Assembly: GCA_001600635.1 (NCBI GenBank)
Contig: BCKL01000049.1
Span: forward strand, 1-25,105
Reading direction: 5' to 3'
DNA: 25,105 nt
From: Leucosporidium creatinivorum
Lineage: Eukaryota; Basidiomycota; Microbotryomycetes; Leucosporidiales; Leucosporidiaceae
The translations under genes were made by a program, and so were the position numbers. Every line of letters starts with the position of its first letter. The first letter of the stretch is position 1. Of the stretch, positions 18,295-25,105 are shown in pieces. The notes below the pieces were generated by a model. It had not been told where the DNA came from and did no database searches. It was given only the letters and a program-made list of their open reading frames with translations.

Positions 18295-19073
18295 AGGGAG
18301 GGTTTCCGGAGGTAGAGGTGCAGAAGGAGCGCGACGGAAGTGGAGGCTTATTCTTGGGGCATGGACGCCCCCGTTCTATTACACTCTTTAGTTCATTATC
18401 TCTCTCTTTGCATCTGCTACTGCCATACAGCTTTAGCGACGTCTAAATACTCAGTCTGACCCCTCGGCGCTGCTGGAAGATCTTTTCGGCGACGAGGAAG
18501 GCAACTCGCGAGCACTTCGGGCGGTCCGAATGAACACTTGCAGACTTGCCATCGACCAAGGAGTTGACCGAGCCCTCCGCCACCTCCGCTCGTCACGGGC
18601 TCAGGTTCCGCTCTTCGCTCGCCGAACGGCATCCACTTCCCGCGCCATCACCGAGATCCTGAGCAGAGTCTGCACATGACTAGGCATAGCGGTGAAGAGC
18701 ATATACGGACTGATTGATTGCTGTAGTGAAGTAACGAAGCTCACAGGCCCCTTCTTTTCGGTGTGGCTGAGAGTCGACTTGGGCGCGGCGAAGGCGGACG
18801 CTCCTTCTCCTCTTCCCAACTCTCGCTTTGCCTTGCTGCTGTACGACACCTTTCGGCCGAGCACGAGGGGTACCAAGGATCGTCAAGTATGCTGTCAGAA
18901 GCCTTACAAGAGGCTTGGAAGGGCGACCGCGGCCCTGCTTAGACTTGTCATCTAATGGCAACCCTCGCTAGGGATGAAAACGAGCTCGGCTGAATGGTTT
19001 CCCTCGTTGGAATCCTACCTTACGCGACTCCCACCACGCTTTGCTTCCACCTACACCACCACCCACCTTCGCC
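18295..19073. other. Intergenic upstream of the transcription factor
   Basis: About 780 nt between two plus-strand genes. It holds the 3' region of the membrane protein (a T-rich part near 18370-18415) and the promoter of the Zn2Cys6 gene, with CTCGGCG-type words near 18462 and 18485. Short open frames on both strands have no features that would support a gene. Confidence 0.5.
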
Positions 19074-21103
19074 ATGGGAGTAACACCAGACTCAAGCTCC
19101 GACGCTTCAACTTCGACCGCTTCGCGCAAGCCAACCCGCACTCGAGCTTCTAAGGCGTGTGAGGCATGCCGACAGCGCAGGACTCGGTGTAGCGGCGAGA
19201 CTCCTTGCAGTAGATGTGTACGTCAAGCTCCAGATCTGTTGGGGAACCACGCTGACCGTCTTGCTTCGCGACACAGGCGGTCGACGGCTTGGATTGTTCG
19301 TACCGAGCGAAAGCACGACCTCACCGACACCCTCGCATGCACCCATCTCGCGCTGGAGAGATGTCGGGCAGCCCTTCGTCGTCTCCTACCTATTCGACTA
19401 CAGCCCTACAACCTTTCGTGCTCGGACTTCGCGCCGTCGAGGAGGATCTGGAGAGCTTGTACGAGTCTCGGACGGGAGGTGAGTGGGCTGCAGCATGACG
19501 ATTCGGTACAGTACTAACTCTGCACTCGTACAGCTCCCATCTCGCTGCGACTACCGGATCTCGACACCCACCCCTCCCTCCGCACCGACTCTCATCTCCC
19601 TCCGCTACCTTCGCTCTCTTGGTCCGACACCCTCGCACTTCTCGACATCTTCGCGCACGAAGTACATATCATCTTCGGCTTCATCTCGCAAGACCGACTC
19701 GCCCACCTCGCCAAGCGCCATCAAGAGCTCCCCGGCAGCCTCAGCGACGACCAACTCGCTCTTCTCTTCGCCGTCTTCGCCATGGCGTCCTATCGACAAG
19801 AGATCTTCTCTCGCAACTCGCACTCACCACCGAGCGTGGATCCTCAAGCCCCTCCTCGCGCCGATGTCGCCTTCTACCGGCACGCGGTTGAACGGCTCGG
19901 CGCAGCGACCACCGTCACTTCGCTCCACGCCCTCATCGCGCTGCAGCTGTACGCCATGTCGGCGTGCTCGGTAGCGGCCACTCGCTCCATCATCGGGAAG
20001 ATGGCCTTCCTCGTCCAAGAGCTGGGCCTACATCGCAAGGCGACCGCCTCCGCCTACCCACCCGAGACCGGCGCCTCTGGTCTCCTCTTCTATGTCGTCT
20101 GGACGGATACATACTACGCCTCGCTTGTCGGCCAACGGCCATTCCTCCCCTCGTACGACGAAGAGCTCATCGCCTCTCAGCGCGACGCCGGAATCGCTTC
20201 GCCCGTCATGGCCCACCTCATCACCATCCAACACAGCTACCTCACGGAGTCGCTCGGCGGAAAGGAGGACGGTCGCTCCGCCATGTTTGTCTTGGGAACC
20301 GAGGGCAAGCTATGGAAGTTTTCGAAGGACTACGAGTCACTGCTCGGCGACAATTCGTCGATGCTCACTTCGCTCGCCACGACTCAGTGAGTTTGCTCGA
20401 TCTCCTTCGCGCCGAACCGAGCTGATTCCTCTTCTTCACAGCTACCACTGGCAGCGTCTACTCGTCCGCGCCCCCGTCGTCAACGATCCCCTCCTCGGCC
20501 TCTCATCCCTTCCCCTTATGGTCCGCTCGGCGAGCCAGCTCATCCGAGGCTACTCCCAGCTCTTCGACAGTCAACGGTACATCTGGCCAGTCCTTGCGCG
20601 CGTCGCCGGCTCGGGCAATGTAGTGGTACAAGGCTACGCTCGAGGCGAGCTGCCACGGAATGAGGCGGAGGAGCTCCTCGCCATCGTCCTCTCGCTGCTT
20701 AAGAAGCTTGAGCTTAGGCTTCCGGCGGCTACAACGAGTCATGCCAACTTTTGCGCGCTTGCTACTGCCCTCGGTGAGCTTCTTTTCCTCTCCTCGAGCC
20801 CTCGCCTTTCCCCTCCTCTCCTCCAATCTGCGCTCTACGCGAGCCATGCTGACCTCTCTCTCCCCCTTGCTCCCAACAGACCTCAACATATCATCCCTCT
20901 CTTCCCCGACCTGGCCACTCGACATGCTCAGCCAAGGTGCCCCCGAATCCTTCCCCTCGACTCTCGGCGCCGCTTTCCCCTTCGATCCCTCACCGACCGG
21001 CCTTCCCGACCTCACTCAAGAGCTCGCTCATGACGACTTTTGGTCACTCGCGCCCATGCCGAACGCCTGGGATGGTCAGCACTTGGGAGGGCAGCAGTTC
21101 TGA
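19074..21103 (+). CDS. Zn2Cys6 fungal transcription factor (584 aa)
   Basis: Five exons: 19074-19217, 19277-19478, 19534-20386, 20442-20773, 20880-21103. The binuclear zinc cluster is at residues 29-55: Cys29, Cys32, Cys39, Cys45, Cys48 and Cys55, in the spacing C-x2-C-x6-C-x5-C-x2-C-x6-C, with CRQRRTRC in place of the usual CRxxKxKC. Intron 1 falls directly after Cys48, so the sixth Cys depends on correct splicing. The middle region (about 215-310) has the fungal transcription-factor homology pattern (LHALIALQLYAMSA, FLVQELGLHRKA, LLFYVVWTDTYYASLVGQRP). The C-terminal part is acidic and Pro/Leu-rich, likely activating. Next to an M20 hydrolase and a Dal5-type permease, it may be their local regulator; the sequence shows nothing more about its ligand or sites. 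Confidence 0.9.
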
Positions 21104-21391
21104 GGAGGCGAGGAGGAGTAGATGAGAGGCCAGTGCTCGGCGCCGAGATAGAAGTGGTCGCGGCAGGGGGCTTTTGACGGCCCATAGACGTATATAGTAT
21201 CGTGTAACACTCATTATGTTGTTGATCGTCTTCGAAGCCAGAGCAATCTCGGCGAACGGAACTTCACTCAGGCGTCTCGGCGAGAGCGTTACTCGGCTCG
21301 GACGTCTCGGCATCGCGAGAAGCGGTTCAGGCTCGCGATTTCGCAAAGCTCTTCGCGTCTTACTCTTACATGGCTGCCGCATAACGGTCCT
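21104..21391. other. Short convergent intergenic region
   Basis: Under 300 nt between the 3' ends of the transcription factor and the hydrolase. It is notably rich in CTCGGCG words (near 21137, 21249, 21277, 21295, 21307), some as the palindrome CTCGGCGCCGAG (21136-21147). Likely 3' UTR of one or both genes. Confidence 0.5.
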
Positions 21392-23190
21392 TCAATGCTC
21401 GCAGCTACAGAAACCACCCTTGACCGGCTCCTTCTGCACCGGCAGCAGCTCTCGAAGCTTATGCACTGCCTCTGTGGCATCTGCAGCGGTCATGGTCGCC
21501 TTCCACTCCTTGCGAGTCGCCTCTCGGAACGCCTCGTCGACGATTACTTGAAGTCCTACAACAGCGATGCCCTCGGCCGCTTGGAGAGCTGCCTTGTGAG
21601 CTGAGGGCGTCGAGGTGGCGCTGGCAAATGTTGAAGAGTGAGGGAACTCGTCGGGATGAGCTTCGGGCAGGAAGAACATGGGGTGAAGGGCCGGCATCAC
21701 ATATGAGACGTTTCCCTGTAGGGCGACGGGGTCAGCGAAATGACGAGCAGCGCCGAGGGAATGGGACGAACGAAGTCGGTGCTGCCGGACGTGTTGAACT
21801 CGAGCGGGACCGTGTAGCCTTCCTCCTTCCACTCGCCTTCCGTAAAAGTGCGGAAGGCGTCAGTGAGACTCGTGCTTTGCTGAAGGTCGAGGTACAAGCT
21901 CTCGCCGGCGGTGGTGTAGGAGCAGCCCGTCGCCAGGGCGCCTGCGGCAAAGCAGGCAAGAACTCGAGGGACGAGGGGCGCCAGTTTCTTCGCCGAGGGT
22001 GCACGAACGCCGTAGCGAAGCTTGGACGAGGCGGGGATGGCTGCAAGTGGCGACAAAGAGTCAGCTAGCGCGTAGACAGCATTGGCACCTCGACAAGCTT
22101 ACCGTTAACCGCCCAGTGCTCTCCGCCGCCGATGATGCCGTGCACACGAGTAGTAGTCGGCAGCTGCTGCCGGAGAGTCGAAACGTTGACGTAGCCTTGG
22201 ACGGCGGCGTCGAGAGCGTTGATGCCCTTCTCCGGTGCTCCCTGCGGATGAAGAAGCAAGCCAGTCAGCTGGTGCGTTCGATCTGAGCCCTTGCGCGCGT
22301 CCAGTAGAGCCGCTGCAAGCTCGTGCAAAGCGGCCAAGAGGAGCAAAAAGCGACCGAACGAGAACGCCGAAACTCACTCCAGCGTGCGCCGAGCGTCCCG
22401 AGTAGGTCACAGTAACTCCAGTCCTGCAGGTGCTAGTCATAGCGGCTGCTCCGTTTCCACGAGGGCCAGGGTGAACCATCAGACAAGCCTCCATGTCGTC
22501 GAAGGCGCCTCGTTCGAGCATGAGGCACTTTCCACCGCCGCTGCAGGTAGGTTCAGATAATCAGCGAGGGGGAGTGGAGCACGCCGAGACTCGGACTCAC
22601 GCTTCCTCAGCAGGAGTACCGAGAAGGACGACTCGGCCGGGCAGCTTGTACTCGCGAAGTGCTCGAGCTACACCGATGGCAGCTGCGCAGCCTGCGATGG
22701 CGATGAGATTGTGCCCACAAGCATGTCCGATTCCAGGTAGAGCACTGTTGGGGTTGAAGAGGTCAGTGAGCTATGTCGAGACAAGCAGCAGTCCTCGGAA
22801 ATGGGCTCGGCGCAATCGGCGACTCACTCCATCTCGCTGCAGAAGCCGATGACAGGTCCCTCGGTACCGTAGGAGGCCTTCCAAGCTGTATCGAGGTCGC
22901 AGATCTTCCGCTCGACCTTGAAGCCTTCCTGCTTCTCCATGTAGGCCGTGAGCACTTCATGAGCGTGGTGCTCCTCCCAAGCTAGCTCGGGCTTGCCATC
23001 TGCAGTGTGGTAAGAGCAGCAGTTAGCTCTTCTGCATCATCTCGCCCCATCGAGCAACTCGCATCGCTCTGTCGACCCTGCCCAATCTCAGCGACTCACG
23101 AATCGAAAGCGAGAGGGAGCGCAGGTCCTCATTGGCCTCCTCGATAGCAGCTTTGATCGAGGCGTTGAAAGCAGTAGAGCTGTAGGTCAT
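21392..23190 (-). CDS. M20 family amidohydrolase, aminoacylase-1-like-2 type (433 aa)
   Basis: Seven exons on the minus strand: 23190-23100, 22999-22828, 22744-22601, 22540-22378, 22241-22103, 22040-21772, 21715-21392. The metallopeptidase family M20 (PM20D2/ACY1L2 branch) hydrolyses amide bonds of dipeptides or N-acyl amino acids, probably in the cytosol since no signal peptide is seen. Signatures: DALPGIGHACGHN (Asp88, Cys97, His99), LLGTPAEEAGGGK (Glu134-Glu135), CLMVHP (His159), SGRSAHAG at the start of the dimerisation domain, STDFGNVSYVMPALHPMF (Asp325, His337). These fit the metal-binding and catalytic set. Length is as expected for the family. The ATG used is the first of a frame that continues into the family's N-terminal helix (FNASIKAAIEEANEDL). 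The tail ends in a Cys-containing GGFCSCEH. It lies between the transcription factor and the permease. Confidence 0.92.
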
Positions 23191-23622
23191 CCTGGATTGT
23201 GCGATAATAGGTCCCGTCTGGTAGTGAAGTGAGAGGAAACAGCGCGACGGATTGGACCGTCAAGGAGCTGCTTGACCCGCTCTACATCCAAGCGTGCGGG
23301 GAGTGCGCCGAAAGGACCGCTCGATAAAGGTTATTCCGGATGACGGCCAGAAGCGGGGCTGCAGTGTGGTGTCGACACTGTCGAGTGACGAGAGGGGCGA
23401 GATACGGCGGAGGGAGAGGAGCGGGGTGCCCGGGGCGCCAGCTTGAAGGAGGGCGGGCGAACCCTCTCTCCTGCACGAAATCACAGCAAAAGACAAATTG
23501 CATCCCTAATACTACTTGTACGAAACAACGACCAATAACCCCCCCGAGCGCCTGAGCCTCCCTCTTCTCTTCCATCGCCGAGCTCCCGTCCCCGTCCCTC
23601 GCAGGATCCAGCATCGTGTATC
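23191..23622. other. Intergenic: hydrolase promoter and permease 3' end
   Basis: About 430 nt between two minus-strand genes, containing the hydrolase promoter and the permease 3' UTR. An A/T-richer patch at about 23490-23540 on the minus strand may carry the permease polyadenylation region or the hydrolase core promoter. A TCGCCGAG word lies at about 23575. No open frame with support. Confidence 0.45.
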
Positions 23623-25105
23623 TTAGCAGGTGTAGTGGAAAGCGGGATTCTCGCTGTGGCATGAACATAGATAGCGGTCAGCGTTCGGGTTCTGCCAACA
23701 AGGGAGCAGCACCATCGCCGAAGCTCAGGCAAGAGGCGGCTGGCTTGCAAGCGAGAGGGCGAGATGGCTGAGAAGGGGAAGCAAGAAAGACACCAAACTC
23801 ACCGATCTGTGAGATCCAAGAACTCCTGGTTCTGCTTGGGCACGTAGGAAGGGTCGGCGCGGATCGCCTCGTTGGCTCGGTTCCGCTTGAGGTTGATGGC
23901 CCAGATGCAGAGCATAGCAAGAACAGCGATGATGATGCAGGCGGTGCAGACGATGAGAGCGGTGGCGTAGCGGGGAGCATCATGTGCGAGGTAGGTCTGG
24001 GGGCCTGTGGAGAGCACGTCGTCAGCTCGAGGTCATCGCCGAATCACTGGGAGCGGCTCCCAATTCAGCGCAGCTTACCGATGAGGTTTCCAACAGCGTA
24101 GAAGATCATGTACAGCGCCATGACGGTGGACTTCTTGGTCGAGCCGGCGACATTCGAGGAGATGAGGGAGAGGACCGAGGTGAAGCCTCCAATCTGGACC
24201 GAGACGCTAGAGGGCGAGAAAAGTCAGCCCGTGCTCGGAGAGGCGCAGGTAGATGCTTACAAGTAGTATCCGATAAGGCGACCAGTCTTGTTGGCGAGCG
24301 GCAGCTGCCAGAGGAGCAGAATGCCCATGAGACCGACAAGGCAGCCGATGCTTCCGCAGAGCATGCGCTTGCCGGTCTTGTCTCCCAGGTACATGACCGA
24401 GAGTACTCCTGCCATGACGACAACTCCCGTTGGTGCACCGTAGAGGAGCGCGGTGATCTTGTCGTAGCCCATGTCGGTGATGATGATCGAGAAGAAGCTG
24501 GGCGGAGCGAGAAAAGGGCGGTCAGCAACGTGCAGGCGACTTCTGGAGTGTATAGTCGTGGACATACGTTGTAACACCACCATTAGGAATGTTGAGGGTG
24601 ATGGAGACGAGGCAGTAGAGCCAGGTCTGCGAAGCGACGAATGGTTAGCCGTCGCCGAGCAGGAACGACAACGAGATGTAGGCTCACGAGAGGGTCGGTC
24701 ATGGCTTCCCTGAACTGGTAGAGCTTCCATGCCTGGTAAGGATGGGGAGGAGGAAGGTATCAGCAAGCCGCAGCTGGACGAGTTAGCCAGCTCCCGAGCT
24801 CTGCTCACTTTGTTTCCGATGCCGCTGTTGTTGGACCTGATGCGCTCCACGGCCATGACCTTCTCCTGCTCCGACAGGAAACGCGCGTTGAGAGGCGAGT
24901 CGGGGAGGAAGACGAAGAGGAGGACGCCGAGGGCGATGGTGATGCCGCCGAGGAAGATGATCGGCTTCGCCTTTGGAGGAGGCACGAGGGAATTGGCGCA
25001 GGAGTTCAATCGCACTCAGTGAGCTTTACTCTCCTACATCCTCTCTCCTCCCGCGCCGCGAGACTTCCGAGTCCGGCGGGTTTTTCCCTTTCTTCTCCCA
25101 TCGCC
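23623..25105 (-). CDS. Dal5/allantoate-permease-family MFS transporter, 5' part outside window
   Basis: Only the C-terminal 287 residues are visible. Exons on the minus strand: 24970-24809, 24732-24688, 24626-24568, 24497-24261, 24206-24079, 24004-23803, 23653-23623; everything from 24971 to the window edge looks like intron. The anion:cation symporter family (ACS, as Dal5, Tna1, Seo1) imports allantoate, ureidosuccinate, nicotinate or dipeptides at the plasma membrane. Evidence: AKPIIFLGGITIALG and LFVFLPDSPLNARFLSEQEK between helices 6 and 7, then ERIRSNNSGIGNKAWKLYQF, typical of ACS proteins. Six further helices follow, then the conserved tail NQEFLDLTDRENPAFHYTC. About 200 N-terminal residues are expected beyond 25105. 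The hydrolase next door suggests its product or substrate may be carried by this permease. Confidence 0.88.

Noticed and set aside
18680-18961. 93-codon minus-strand frame upstream of the transcription factor
   Set aside because: Basic low-complexity translation, no splice continuation, no hydrophobic or domain pattern; most likely chance.
24971-25105. Extending the permease exon to an ATG at 25015
   Set aside because: The residues before AKPIIFLGG do not match the family, a CCAAAG acceptor lies exactly at the start of the conserved part, and stops appear just upstream; this is intron, and the true start lies beyond the window.

Overview
The window is nuclear DNA from a GC-rich, intron-dense fungus. 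It is most likely a basidiomycete yeast of the Pucciniomycotina (Microbotryomycetes, i.e. Rhodotorula/Sporobolomyces-like). That placement is inferred from gene style: many 50-100 nt introns with GTGAGT/GTACGT/GTGCGT donors and a CTGAC or CTAAC branch site, very short exons, and CT-rich leaders. It is not based on a database match. I rebuilt every gene by hand from splice sites and reading phase. All complete models close in frame.

Layout from left to right. Positions 1-2007 are a long stretch without a convincing gene, holding an uninterrupted run of 81 C. Then come a small three-exon gene (2008-2488, +; perhaps Mrx7-like), the nucleoporin NUP82/Nup88 (2995-6559, +) and, convergent with it, the ER-Golgi SNARE BET1 (6992-7626, -). 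Next are two tandem paralogous DHA1-type MFS transporters on the minus strand (8139-11031 with 17 exons; 11652-14277 with 15 exons). A MARVEL-like four-helix membrane protein (14889-15853, -) diverges from a secreted or type I membrane Ser/Thr-rich protein (16411-18294, +). The right end holds a Zn2Cys6 transcription factor (19074-21103, +), an M20 amidohydrolase of the aminoacylase-1-like-2 type (21392-23190, -), and the C-terminal part of a Dal5/allantoate-permease-family MFS transporter running off the right edge (23623 to beyond 25105, -).

The left half is housekeeping: nuclear pore and ER-Golgi fusion. The right end reads as a possible small nitrogen-source utilisation group, with a regulator, an amide/peptide hydrolase and an organic-anion or ureide permease side by side. 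That grouping is inferred from adjacency only.

The most unusual signals are: (i) the 81-nt C run; (ii) an 8-bp word, TCGCCGAG or its complement, recurring inside introns and UTRs; (iii) different intron sets in the two tandem transporters, including 12- and 14-nt microexons and one intron position displaced by 2 nt; (iv) the regulator-hydrolase-permease group. I saw no mobile element, virus-like element, CRISPR array, rRNA or tRNA.
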